Numbered from the stretch's first letter, positions 49,101 through 58,049 are shown. The stretch is 64,000 nucleotides of DNA from Algoriphagus sp. Y33 (GCF_014838715.1 NZ_CP061947.1:4640001-4704000); one strand, 5' to 3'. Notes: generated from the letters alone by a model not told the origin. Made by a program: numbers and translations.

Positions 49101-49439
49101 CAAGGAGATGGCACGTTTAAAGAAGCACATCTCCCACAGGAAGTTCAGTCCTCTCCGATTTACGCTATCGAAAAAGGACTCTCGCACCAAGGCAAAAAGC
49201 TAATCATAGTAGGAGGAAATCAAAGTAGAATCAAACCGGAGCTTGGAAGTCAACTGGGAAGCTATGGATGGGTCATGCAGCAAAATGCTGATGGGGAATG
49301 GATTGTTTTATTACCGGAAGAAAGCGGAATAAAAGTAGATGGAGAAATCCGGAGTATGCTTCAGCTAACAATAAATAAAAAAACACACGTAGCAATATTT
49401 AGATCGAATGACAAACCGATTATTTATGAAATCCGCTAG
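46155..49439 (+). CDS. FG-GAP/VCBS repeat and ASPIC/UnbV domain lipoprotein (first of three)
   Basis: 1,094 aa, predicted surface or periplasmic beta-propeller protein. Lipobox VLASC with Cys17. Calcium-binding FG-GAP motifs begin at about residue 68 (DINQDGLIDIFF), then DVNGDGLPDIYV, DFDKDGDLDLYL, DLNQDTWPDLYV, DLDNDLRPDIFV and later DLDNDGDLDLVV. The UnbV_ASPIC domain is at about 510-585 (VKGYMSSVDPRLHFGLGD, IQIRWPSGR), and a second set of FG-GAP motifs (DLDGDGDEDLII, DLTGDGFPDIFA) follows. The family is related to CRTAC1; no enzymatic activity is known. It overlaps the next gene by 14 bases. Confidence 0.92.
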   Translation: MTHKFHFVLFIFVLASCAQEKPKQKTLFQLLSSEETGVDFRNDLSYTEHINPYTFRNFYNGGGVALVDINQDGLIDIFFAGNQTSNKLYLNQGGMKFKDITASAGLESTGLWSTGVSIADVNGDGLPDIYVCKSGPLGGERRHNELFINKGDLTFSEQSVTYGLDEIGLSQHAVFFDFDKDGDLDLYLLSNSPRSVGIYDLRMGQRETRDQEGGNKLFRNDSGRFTDISEEANIYGSSIGYGLGITVADLNQDTWPDLYVSNDFFERDYLYINNQNGTFSEVLPALIPETSLGSMGADIADLDNDLRPDIFVTEMLPATLERIKTNTPLEDWDKYQANINAGYHRQFTRNTLQRNLGADPATGFPAFIEVGRQAGVEATDWSWGALIFDADNDGFKDIFVANGIVKDLTDFDYVDYYSHNQDKIAGNKRDSTLLINMIDQFPSNPQQNYLFKNLGNWQFTNIADKSGLSALSFSTGSAYGDLDNDGDLDLVVNNLNGEAFIYQNNTNELSLGSYIQLDLGQNFGAQVTCYVGTNSYYQEYKPVKGYMSSVDPRLHFGLGDATAIDSIQIRWPSGRQSLLKEVAVNQLITPSPEENNEVITPIPRGATIFTQANLPIPSIHKENHFIDFDRERLRFWMISNEGPKAEKADVNNDNLEDIFIPGPKGQASSLVIQSAPGIFTTSNQNVFDKDSLAEDILGHFFDANGNGLQDLVVGSGGIEFANLSPFYRDRLYLNKGNGTFAKSDQLFSPKPTAFIISTDLDGDGDEDLIIGYRSVPFAYGVPTGIEIWHNDGKGNFINVSNSYNKEFGSLGMLTDAQWTDLDQDGNMELILCGEWMPIRIFSFINGDFHETTLASNFQKTNGLWNTLIVEDLTGDGFPDIFAGNLGLNTRLHTSPENQLRLVVNDFDQNGSIEQILVSHKSGRSIPWTMRNTLLKQLPGLRKQLSTYASYRNTSLEELFPENIFSKSITLTVDRLESILWINQGDGTFKEAHLPQEVQSSPIYAIEKGLSHQGKKLIIVGGNQSRIKPELGSQLGSYGWVMQQNADGEWIVLLPEESGIKVDGEIRSMLQLTINKKTHVAIFRSNDKPIIYEIR

Positions 49440-49986
49440 CGCACTTCTTCTTGCCTGCTTAATTTCTACTTTGCTTTCATGTAAAACGGAATATCAAAAG
49501 CTGGAAGAAGATGAACTATCCTCTGGAAAAGTGGAAAATGAGTTGTATCTGGGGCTAGAACTGGGGATGACAAAAAAACAATTTTATGAAACGTGCTGGG
49601 AGCTAAATCATAAAGGAATTCTAACTAATGGGCCGTCTGAACTTTCCGTAGAATATAGTCTAAAAATGCCTTCAGATAAACCCGCCAAGATGAGATTTTA
49701 CCCAAAATTCCATGAGGATAAAATTTACCTTATGCCAATTGAGTTCTCCTATGACGGATGGGCTCCCTGGAATGAAAATCTTAATGCCGATAAACTTCTG
49801 GAGGATACAATTAACCTCTTTGAAGAATGGTATGGCAAAGGATTTATCGAAGTGTCAAATGAAGATCGTTCTCAAGTAGTTTTCGTAAAAATGGATGGAA
49901 ACAGGAGAGTTCGGGTTTTCAAAAAACATTTATCAAGTGTAAGGGCAGAAATAGTTGATCTGCCTGTTCAGAAAATGACAGAATGA
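49426..49986 (+). CDS. Small lipoprotein of unknown function inside the ASPIC cluster
   Basis: 186 aa from ATG 49,426; an ATG at 49,408 would add MTNRLF before the signal peptide and is less typical. Lipobox TLLSC with Cys19. After the acidic linker (KLEEDELSSGKVENE) comes a compact region (YLGLELGMTKKQFYETCWEL, LMPIEFSYDGWAPWNENLN) with many aromatic residues. I recognise no domain. It overlaps the upstream ASPIC gene by 14 bases and the downstream one by 4 (ATGA), so it is translated as part of the operon and probably works with those proteins. Confidence 0.85.
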   Translation: MKSASALLLACLISTLLSCKTEYQKLEEDELSSGKVENELYLGLELGMTKKQFYETCWELNHKGILTNGPSELSVEYSLKMPSDKPAKMRFYPKFHEDKIYLMPIEFSYDGWAPWNENLNADKLLEDTINLFEEWYGKGFIEVSNEDRSQVVFVKMDGNRRVRVFKKHLSSVRAEIVDLPVQKMTE

Positions 49987-52900
49987 GATTTTTAATGAGA
50001 AGTATAATACAAGTCCTGGCCTTTGCCATGCTTTTGTCCTGTCACCATACCCAAGAGTCTACAAAGACAACTCTGTTCGAATCCTTGCGCCCGGAATCGT
50101 CCGGAGTCGACTTTATAAATGAACTTCCATTCGATGAGGAGTTTAACATCTTCACCTACCGGAATTTCTACAACGGCGGAGGTGTTGCCCTGGGAGATAT
50201 AAACAACGACGGACTGTTGGATATATACCTCACATCCAACCTCGGAGAAAATAAATTATACCTGAACAAAGGAGACTTTCAGTTTGAAGATATAACAGAT
50301 AAAGCAGGGGTAGCCGGTACCCGTGCTTGGAGTACAGGAGTGGCAATGGCAGATGTGAATGGTGATGGTTTCCTTGATATTTATGTGTGCAATTCAGGTG
50401 ATATTTCCGGAGACAATAAGCAAAATGAACTCTTTATCAACCAAAGAGACGGCACCTTCAAAGAGCAAGCTAAAGCATACGGGCTTGCTGACCAAGGATT
50501 TTCCACCCATGCAGTTTTCTTTGATTACGATAAGGACGGCGACCTAGATGTCTACCTGCTGAACAACAGTTACCAAGCAATCGGTAGCTTCAACAAAATG
50601 CAAAATGAACGCCCAAAGCGGGATTCCGTGGGCGGAGACAAGCTTTTCAGAAATGATAATGGGAAATTTACAGATGTCAGCGAAGAAGCTGGGATCTACG
50701 GATCCATCATTGGATTTGGATTAGGGATTACCATTGGTGATGTGAATCAAGATTCCTGGCCTGATATTTTTATTTCCAACGATTTCTTTGAAAAAGACTA
50801 TCTCTACATCAACAACCAAGACGGCACGTTTACAGAATCGTTGGAAAAATCCATGCGCTCTATATCCGCTGCTTCCATGGGAGCTGATATCGCTGATATC
50901 AACGGAGACGGATTGCTGGATATTTTTGTGACAGATATGCTTCCGGAGCCTCAGTCACGGCTGAAGCAAGTGACGACTTTCGAAAACTGGGACAAATTCA
51001 AGTTCAACAAGACCCACGGATACCATTATCAATTTTCCCGCAACATGCTCCATATCAATAATGGAGACGGTACCTTCAGCGAGATGGGAAGGCTAGCCAA
51101 TGTGGAGGCAACAGACTGGAGCTGGGGAGCATTGATTTTTGACATGGACAATGACGGCAAACGCGATCTGTTCGTCGCCAATGGGATTTATCAGGACATT
51201 ACTGACTTGGATTACCTGAACTTCATAGATAATGAAGAAACCAAAATCAAAATAATTTCGAAAGATGGCGTGGATTATAAGGCATTAGTTGACCCTATTC
51301 CCATCACTCCTATTTCAAATTATGCGTACCGAAACCTCGGAGATTTAAACTTTGAAAATGTCGCGGGTGACTGGGGGCTTGGAGAGCCTATTCATTCCAA
51401 TGGAGCTGCCTATGGAGACCTGAATAATGACGGCACCTTAGACCTGGTGGTCAACAACGTCAATAAACCTGTCAGCATATTCAAAAACCGGGGGAGAGAA
51501 CTTAATCCTGAATACCATTCCCTTCAAATTCAGCTGATCGGAAAAGGCAAAAACACGCAGGCTATAGGCGCGCAGGTCAAGATTTTTGCAGGAGACGAAG
51601 TTTTCTATACTGAACAAATGCCGAATCGGGGCTTTGAGTCCTCCGTGGATCCTAAGCTGACCATAGGTTTGGGGAAAATAAAGAAAATAGATCAAGTCAA
51701 AGTTCTCTGGCCCGATGGCAGTATCTCTGAAGTCGAAAATATTCCTGCTGATGAATTGCTGACGCTAAAATGGGAGGAAGCTAGGCTGATGGGCGAGAAC
51801 GAAAGCTTTTTCGCTAAACCACAAGCTGCCTTATTCCACAATCGGGAAAAAGTAGAGATAGAATTCACCCATGAGGAAAACCCAATGGTGGATTTCGACA
51901 GAGATCGGCTGACATTCCATATGTACTCTACCGAAGGTCCTGCATTCGCCAAAGCGGATGTAAATGGTGACGGAATTGAAGACTTATATTTTGGCGGAGC
52001 CAAAGGCTTCTCAGCGAAACTTTTCCTAGGATCAAAATCAGGCAAATACCAACCATCCAATCAACCCGCATTTGACGCAGATGCTATCTCAGAGGATATA
52101 GACGCTGTATTCTTTGATGTAAATAGAAATGGACACGAGGATTTATTGGTCGTATCGGGAGGAAATGAATCCAGCCTAGGATCACCCGAGCTTACAGATA
52201 GACTGTATCTGAATGATGGCAAAGGCAATTTCGCCAAAAGCATACAAGCCGGCTTCAATTCTAACCGGGGTAGTAGCTCAGTAGTACAAGTGCTGGATCT
52301 GAATGAAGACGGAGCACCGGATTTGTTTATTGGAGGGCGACTGGTTCCTTTTGTGTATGGTGCTCCAGCGAGTAGCAGCATTTGGATCAATGACGGTCAG
52401 GGTAACTTCACAGATCAAACCGCCTCTTTTGCTCCGGAAATGAAAGAACTAGGCATGGTCACCGATGCCAAAGTGGTAGATTGGGACAATGACGGCAAAA
52501 AAGACCTTGTTCTTGTAGGCGAGTGGATGGCCCCTATTTTCTTTAGAAATACCGGTTCCAAACTTCAAAAAATCGAAATGCCGGAATTGCAAAATCTGAA
52601 AGGATGGTACAGAACTTTGGAAATAGCTGATTTGGATGGAAATGGATTGCCTGATTTGATTTTGGGAAATAATGGGCTGAACTCACGGTTTAAAGTATCT
52701 GAAAGTACTCCCGTAAGGATGTACTTAAACGATTTTGATCAGAACGGCTCTATTGAGCATATTTTCACCAGACAAGAAGGTGATGTACAAGTACCTTACA
52801 CGTTGAAACATGAGCTGGAAAGGCAAATTCCTACTATAAAGAAGCGTTACATGCGGTACAGCAACTATAATAATCAAACGTTGACAGATATTTTCCCCAA

Positions 52901-53294
52901 AGAAATTCTGGATAAATCTATCATCAGCGAAATCAACAACCTAGAATCAGGGGTACTGATGAATGAAGGAAATGGGAAGTTCATCTGGAAACCATTTTCA
53001 CGAATGGCTCAGCGATCCTATATTTTTGCCATCCACGTCGCTGATCTAAATAAAGACGGAATTCAAGACCTTATCCTCGGCGGAAATTTATTCAATGCGA
53101 AGCCTGAAGTAGGCAAATACGACGCTAGCTATGGAGATGTGCTTCTAGGTAAGGGAGATGGAACGTTTGAATTCTGGCCCAATGCGGAGCATGGCCTTCA
53201 GCTGGAAGGGGACATTAGAGCCTTCGCGACTCTTGGAGATGGCAAACTGTTAGTCGTAAAAAACAGTGCTGCCGCAGAAATCTGGAACTACTAA
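49983..53294 (+). CDS. FG-GAP/VCBS repeat and ASPIC/UnbV domain lipoprotein (second of three)
   Basis: 1,103 aa paralogue of the neighbour at 46,155 with the same layout. Lipobox MLLSC, Cys20. FG-GAP motifs DINNDGLLDIYL, DVNGDGFLDIYV, DYDKDGDLDVYL, DVNQDSWPDIFI, DINGDGLLDIFV, DMDNDGKRDLFV; UnbV_ASPIC domain at about 512-587 (NRGFESSVDPKLTIGLGK, VKVLWPDGS), followed by further FG-GAP motifs (DLDGNGLPDLIL, DLNKDGIQDLIL). The segment EATDWSWGALIFDMDNDG is shared nearly unchanged among all three. The start codon overlaps the stop of the small lipoprotein (ATGA). Confidence 0.92.
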   Translation: MRFLMRSIIQVLAFAMLLSCHHTQESTKTTLFESLRPESSGVDFINELPFDEEFNIFTYRNFYNGGGVALGDINNDGLLDIYLTSNLGENKLYLNKGDFQFEDITDKAGVAGTRAWSTGVAMADVNGDGFLDIYVCNSGDISGDNKQNELFINQRDGTFKEQAKAYGLADQGFSTHAVFFDYDKDGDLDVYLLNNSYQAIGSFNKMQNERPKRDSVGGDKLFRNDNGKFTDVSEEAGIYGSIIGFGLGITIGDVNQDSWPDIFISNDFFEKDYLYINNQDGTFTESLEKSMRSISAASMGADIADINGDGLLDIFVTDMLPEPQSRLKQVTTFENWDKFKFNKTHGYHYQFSRNMLHINNGDGTFSEMGRLANVEATDWSWGALIFDMDNDGKRDLFVANGIYQDITDLDYLNFIDNEETKIKIISKDGVDYKALVDPIPITPISNYAYRNLGDLNFENVAGDWGLGEPIHSNGAAYGDLNNDGTLDLVVNNVNKPVSIFKNRGRELNPEYHSLQIQLIGKGKNTQAIGAQVKIFAGDEVFYTEQMPNRGFESSVDPKLTIGLGKIKKIDQVKVLWPDGSISEVENIPADELLTLKWEEARLMGENESFFAKPQAALFHNREKVEIEFTHEENPMVDFDRDRLTFHMYSTEGPAFAKADVNGDGIEDLYFGGAKGFSAKLFLGSKSGKYQPSNQPAFDADAISEDIDAVFFDVNRNGHEDLLVVSGGNESSLGSPELTDRLYLNDGKGNFAKSIQAGFNSNRGSSSVVQVLDLNEDGAPDLFIGGRLVPFVYGAPASSSIWINDGQGNFTDQTASFAPEMKELGMVTDAKVVDWDNDGKKDLVLVGEWMAPIFFRNTGSKLQKIEMPELQNLKGWYRTLEIADLDGNGLPDLILGNNGLNSRFKVSESTPVRMYLNDFDQNGSIEHIFTRQEGDVQVPYTLKHELERQIPTIKKRYMRYSNYNNQTLTDIFPKEILDKSIISEINNLESGVLMNEGNGKFIWKPFSRMAQRSYIFAIHVADLNKDGIQDLILGGNLFNAKPEVGKYDASYGDVLLGKGDGTFEFWPNAEHGLQLEGDIRAFATLGDGKLLVVKNSAAAEIWNY

Positions 53295-53295
53295 G

Positions 53296-56200
53296 ATGAA
53301 GAAATTTTCTGTTGCATTTTTACTGGGGATAGGACTTGTTTCTTCGTGCAGGGAGAAAGAAGAAAAGCTCTTTGAATTAATGTCTTCAGAGGCGACAGGG
53401 GTTCAATTCGAAAACACACTTATCTCATCAGATACACTGAATATCCTAGAATATCTCTATTTCTACAATGGTGGTGGAGTCGCTGTGGGAGACATCAACA
53501 ATGACGGCTTGGTGGATTTGTATTTCGCTGGAAACCAAACCTCCAACCGCCTTTACCTCAACAAGGGCAATTTCCAGTTTGAAGATATCACGGAATCCGC
53601 AGGAGTAAGCGGAGAAGGAGGCTGGTCCACCGGTGTCACCATGGCCGACGTGAATGGAGATGGATTATTGGATATTTACGTGTGTCAAGTAGCGAACTAT
53701 AAAGGTATAACCGGAAAAAACCGTCTATACATCAATCTGGGAGAGGGGAAATTTGAAGATCAAGCGGCAGCTTATGGACTAGACTTCGTCGGATTTAGCA
53801 CCCAGGCCGCCTTTCTGGATTATGATCAGGACGGAGATCTGGATATGTACCTATTGAATCACGCTATCAAATCTCCGGAAATTTTCGCTCCTGCAGATTC
53901 CAGAGTCAATTCGGATGCCTTGGGCGATAAATTGTTTAAAAATCTGCTTTCGGAAGGGAAAGTCGGATTTGAGGATGTCACCGAAGCTTCGGGGATTTAC
54001 TCCAGCATTTTAGGATTCGGCCTTGGAGTAGGAGTAGCAGATATCAATGCGGATGGCTGGCCTGATATTTACATTTCCAATGACTTCACCGAGAATGACT
54101 ACCTGTATATAAACGGGCAGGATGGTACATTCTTAGAATCTCTGGAAAGCCTGATTTCCAATACCAGTCGATATAGCATGGGAAATGATCTGGCCGATCT
54201 CACCGGTGACGGATTACCTGAGATCTTCACAACGGACATGCTTCCTATAGACCCTGAAATCTGGATGAAATCCGTAGGCGAAGACAAGCCTGAAGTCTAT
54301 CAGATTAAAAAACAGTTTGGCTATGCCGACCAATACGTAAGAAATCACCTTCAGCTTAATCAGGAAAAAAACGGGTTCAGTGAGATTGCGCTATTTTCCG
54401 GAGTACATGCTTCAGACTGGAGTTGGTCCCCACTTATTTTTGACATGGACAATGACGGACTTCCTGATATCCATATTACCAATGGGATAGAAAAGCGTCC
54501 AAATGACCTCGATTTCATCCAATACAATCAAAGCAGTGCCCCAAACTTAGCACCGAAAGACTTGCAGGCAAAACAGATTGAAATGCTTCCTACAGTTAAG
54601 CTGCCTAATCTTAGTTTTCAAAATCTGGGCAACTTAAAATTCACTGATCAGGCTATTGCCTGGGGGCTTGACCGGCCGAGCTATTCCAATGGTTCTGCAT
54701 ACGCAGATCTGGACAATGACGGAGACTTAGACCTTGTCATAAACAACCTGAATCAGCCTGCATTTATCTATCAAAATCACTCGGAGAAATCAGGCAATTC
54801 CTTTCTACGAATCAACCTCAAAGCCGGTGGAAACAACACCTTCGGAATGGGAGCAAAAGTGGGAGTGTACTTTGAAGGAAAAAGTTTATTCCAGCACTAT
54901 GCAGGTAGCAGAGGATTTATGTCCGGCATGTCATCCACGCTCGTTTTTGGGTTGGGGGACACTCAATCCATAGATTCTGTCTCTGTAAATTGGCCGGATG
55001 GAGCAGCAGAGATTTTTAGTAAAATTGCCGTTAATCAAACATCGAGCTTAACTCAAGGCGCAGGAAAAGCACTTATAAAAACAAAGCTACCTGAGAGCTC
55101 TTTTATCTATCCCGAAATCTCCTGGGAACATCAGGAGAAAACCACGCTAGACGAAACGAAACGGGAATACTTGATTCCAAAAAGCTTTGCAAGTATGGGG
55201 CCTGCATTGGCAGTAGGGGATGTAAATGGGGACGGTCTTGACGATATCTATGTGGGAGGTGCTCAGGATCAGACAGGAGCTTTATTTCTTCAGCTTCCTG
55301 GCGGGAAATTTGAAAAAAAGGAAAATGGCATCTTTATCCAGTTCTCCAAGGCAGAAGATGTGGTAGCCGCATTTGCGGACTTCAATGGAGACGGAAATCT
55401 TGACTTGTATGTGGGCAGCGGTGGCAATGAACACCCAAGCGGTGCTCTTTTTAACTTCGACCGTCTTTTCTTTGGGGATGGACAAGGTAATTTCCTATTC
55501 AGTCCCCCATCTCTTCCCAAGATAGGAGAAAACACCTCCACACTTGCTATTCACGATATAGATGAAGATGGAGATTTGGACATCTTTGTGGGAAGCTCAG
55601 TGGTGGGCGGTGATTATGGAGCAAGTCCAAAAAGTGTGTTACTAATAAATCAAGGCAATGGAATATTTCAAGATCGAACCAAAGAATGGTTTGGAACGGG
55701 CACTGATTTAGGAATGGTCAATTCGGCCATTTGGGCAGATATAGACAGCAATGGAAAAAGTGAATTGATCCTAACAGGAGACTGGCAGGGAATCCGGGTT
55801 TTTGAAAATAAAACAGGAAGATTGCTAGAAAAGAAAGTAATCTCTGGATTGGAATACTCATCCGGATGGATTCAAGATCTGGCAATCGCTGATGTCAATG
55901 GAGATGGTAAGCCGGATATTCTAACAGGGAACCTTGGACTAAACAGCAAATTAAAAGCAAGTCAGGAAAGGCCCGTCTGGCTTTACTATGGGGATTTCGA
56001 TGAAAATGGGCAAGCAGATCCCATAATTTTTCATTACAAGGGAGATCACTTAGTTCCTTTTCCCTCGCGGGACGATTTGATCAAGCAAATCCCCAGTATC
56101 AAGAGAAAACATTCCTCTTATCAGAGCTATTCAGAAATAGCCAGCCCTGCTGACTTATTCGCTGAAGAAATTTTGGCAAAAACTTCCCGTCGCGCTGTCT

Positions 56201-56553
56201 ACGAATTCCACTCAGGGGTTTATTTCCAGCAAGCGGATGGAAGCTTTGTCTTCGAGGCATTTCCTGATCAAGCGCAGTTCTCCCCTATTATGTCTGTTTA
56301 TTGGGACGAGAAGGGCAAAACAATTTTACTTGGCGGAAATTTTTCAGGATTTCGGGTAGATCTAGGAACCAGTACCGCTTCGCCTTTCTCCGCATTTCAA
56401 TGGCAAAATAATCGCTGGGTCAAGAAAGAATTACAACATACAATTTCATCCAAATCAGAAATACGGCAGATCAAATCTATTCTGGTGAATGGGAAACAGT
56501 TGGGCATAGGGGCGGGTAATTCCAGCCCGTTACAGTGGATCAAACTTGATTAA
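53296..56553 (+). CDS. FG-GAP/VCBS repeat and ASPIC/UnbV domain lipoprotein (third of three)
   Basis: 1,085 aa from ATG 53,296 (MKKFSVAFLLGIG), 1 base after the previous stop; the frame is open ten codons further up, inside the previous gene. Lipobox VSSC, Cys18, followed by charged REKEEK. FG-GAP motifs DINNDGLVDLYF, DVNGDGLLDIYV, DYDQDGDLDMYL, DINADGWPDIYI, DMDNDGLPDIHI; UnbV_ASPIC domain at about 498-578 (SRGFMSGMSSTLVFGLGD, VSVNWPDGA). It is the most diverged of the three. A 121-base gap separates it from the haloperoxidase-like gene. Confidence 0.92.
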   Translation: MKKFSVAFLLGIGLVSSCREKEEKLFELMSSEATGVQFENTLISSDTLNILEYLYFYNGGGVAVGDINNDGLVDLYFAGNQTSNRLYLNKGNFQFEDITESAGVSGEGGWSTGVTMADVNGDGLLDIYVCQVANYKGITGKNRLYINLGEGKFEDQAAAYGLDFVGFSTQAAFLDYDQDGDLDMYLLNHAIKSPEIFAPADSRVNSDALGDKLFKNLLSEGKVGFEDVTEASGIYSSILGFGLGVGVADINADGWPDIYISNDFTENDYLYINGQDGTFLESLESLISNTSRYSMGNDLADLTGDGLPEIFTTDMLPIDPEIWMKSVGEDKPEVYQIKKQFGYADQYVRNHLQLNQEKNGFSEIALFSGVHASDWSWSPLIFDMDNDGLPDIHITNGIEKRPNDLDFIQYNQSSAPNLAPKDLQAKQIEMLPTVKLPNLSFQNLGNLKFTDQAIAWGLDRPSYSNGSAYADLDNDGDLDLVINNLNQPAFIYQNHSEKSGNSFLRINLKAGGNNTFGMGAKVGVYFEGKSLFQHYAGSRGFMSGMSSTLVFGLGDTQSIDSVSVNWPDGAAEIFSKIAVNQTSSLTQGAGKALIKTKLPESSFIYPEISWEHQEKTTLDETKREYLIPKSFASMGPALAVGDVNGDGLDDIYVGGAQDQTGALFLQLPGGKFEKKENGIFIQFSKAEDVVAAFADFNGDGNLDLYVGSGGNEHPSGALFNFDRLFFGDGQGNFLFSPPSLPKIGENTSTLAIHDIDEDGDLDIFVGSSVVGGDYGASPKSVLLINQGNGIFQDRTKEWFGTGTDLGMVNSAIWADIDSNGKSELILTGDWQGIRVFENKTGRLLEKKVISGLEYSSGWIQDLAIADVNGDGKPDILTGNLGLNSKLKASQERPVWLYYGDFDENGQADPIIFHYKGDHLVPFPSRDDLIKQIPSIKRKHSSYQSYSEIASPADLFAEEILAKTSRRAVYEFHSGVYFQQADGSFVFEAFPDQAQFSPIMSVYWDEKGKTILLGGNFSGFRVDLGTSTASPFSAFQWQNNRWVKKELQHTISSKSEIRQIKSILVNGKQLGIGAGNSSPLQWIKLD

Positions 56554-56674
56554 AAACCTTTGTTACTTACTTAATTTCCAATAGCTTTAAGATTCAAACA
56601 GAACGAATTGAAGTGAACTATATCCTAGTCCAATACGACTCTACACCAAAAGCATTAAAAATAACTCCCAAAAT

Positions 56675-58015
56675 ATGAGTACCGCCAAATTCCTGCTCTT
56701 TTCAGGGATCCTCCTGATTGCTGTCTCTTGCGCAAAACAAGTTGATTATTCCCAAGCCATCACAGATGGCCACTACATTAGCGAAGCCCAAGATAGAATC
56801 ACAGAAGTAATCATTCATGACATATTCTCCCCTCCCGTGGCGACGAGAATCTATGCCTACGCATCACTAGCTGCCTACGAAGTAGCTGCTTCTGTAGATC
56901 CCACCTACGCTTCTCTTTTGGGACAATTGAATGGATCGGAGAAGGTGATCTTCACTCCTTCTGAAAAAGTATATCCCCCTTTAGCTTCACTTGCGGCCTA
57001 TTATTATGTGGGCACAGGTCTGATCTTCTCTGAAGAAATGATGAATGAGCATAGAGATGCTACGTTCTCAGCCTTGAAAGAAAAAGGAATTCCGGACGAG
57101 GTGTTCGAAGCTTCAGTTGCTTTCGGCAAAGAAGTGGGAGATGTCATTAAAGCCTATTCCTCCAAAGACAACTATCATCAAAGCCGCTCATTCCCAAAAT
57201 TCACCGTCACTGGCGAAGAGGGAACTTGGCAGCCTACTCCCCCTGCATACATGGAAGCCATAGAGCCCCATTGGAGCAAAATCCGGACTTTTGTGCTGGA
57301 CTCAGCTTCCCAGTTCCGACCACTTCCACCTCCTGCATTCTCCACCGATCCCGAAAGCGAATTTTATAAAGTCGCTAAGGAAGTCTATGATATAGACCAA
57401 AATGCTACTCAGGAACAAAAAGAGACTGCGCTGTTCTGGGATTGCAATCCTTATAAAATGAATGTGAAAGGCCATGTAATGTTTGCCGAGAAGAAAATCA
57501 CTCCTGGAGGACACTGGATGAGTATTGCGGCTATTGCCTCCAAAGCAGCAGAGAAAGATTGGAAGGGAACTGCAGAAGCTTTTGCCCTGACAGGGATCTC
57601 ACTCAATGAAGCTTTCATTTCCTGCTGGGACGAAAAATACAGAAGTAATGTTATCAGGCCGGAGACCTATATCAATCAGCATATAGATGAGCAATGGGTA
57701 CCACTCTTACAAACTCCCCCATTCCCTGAACATACAAGTGGTCATAGTGTAGCCTCAGCGGCCTCAGCTTATACGCTAGCTCGCCTTTTTGGTGATGAAT
57801 TCCACATCGTGGACAGCTCAGAAGTAGCCTATGGCCTTCCTGTAAGAGAGTTCGATTCCTTTTCTCAAGCGGCTGAAGAAGCTGCTCTAAGTAGGTTTTA
57901 TGGAGGAATACACTATCGCCCAGCTATAGAATATGGTATTACTGAAGGTCGGAATCTCGCGGAGTTCATCTGGACAAAGGTGGACACCAAATCCAAAAGT
58001 ACAGCTAGCAACTAG
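56675..58015 (+). CDS. Vanadium-dependent haloperoxidase/PAP2-like lipoprotein
   Basis: 446 aa. Lipobox AVSC, Cys19. The active-site triad of motifs shared by vanadium haloperoxidases and PAP2 phosphatases is present: Lys321-x6-Arg328-Pro (KYRSNVIRP), HTSGH with Ser355-Gly356-His357, and SRFYGGIH with Arg407 and His413. Spacing K-R (7) and R-H (6) equals that of fungal vanadium chloroperoxidase. The Asp that usually follows the last His by four residues is Ala417 here. It may therefore be a haloperoxidase or a phosphatase; sequence alone cannot decide. Followed by a terminator. Confidence 0.88.
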   Translation: MSTAKFLLFSGILLIAVSCAKQVDYSQAITDGHYISEAQDRITEVIIHDIFSPPVATRIYAYASLAAYEVAASVDPTYASLLGQLNGSEKVIFTPSEKVYPPLASLAAYYYVGTGLIFSEEMMNEHRDATFSALKEKGIPDEVFEASVAFGKEVGDVIKAYSSKDNYHQSRSFPKFTVTGEEGTWQPTPPAYMEAIEPHWSKIRTFVLDSASQFRPLPPPAFSTDPESEFYKVAKEVYDIDQNATQEQKETALFWDCNPYKMNVKGHVMFAEKKITPGGHWMSIAAIASKAAEKDWKGTAEAFALTGISLNEAFISCWDEKYRSNVIRPETYINQHIDEQWVPLLQTPPFPEHTSGHSVASAASAYTLARLFGDEFHIVDSSEVAYGLPVREFDSFSQAAEEAALSRFYGGIHYRPAIEYGITEGRNLAEFIWTKVDTKSKSTASN

Positions 58016-58019
58016 CCTT

Positions 58020-58049
58020 AAAAGCATCCGTTACTACGGGTGCTTTTTT
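58020..58049 (+). terminator. Terminator after the haloperoxidase-like gene
   Basis: AGCATCCGT / ACGGGTGCT (one G-T pair), loop TACT, then six T. Five bases after the stop codon. Confidence 0.92.
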
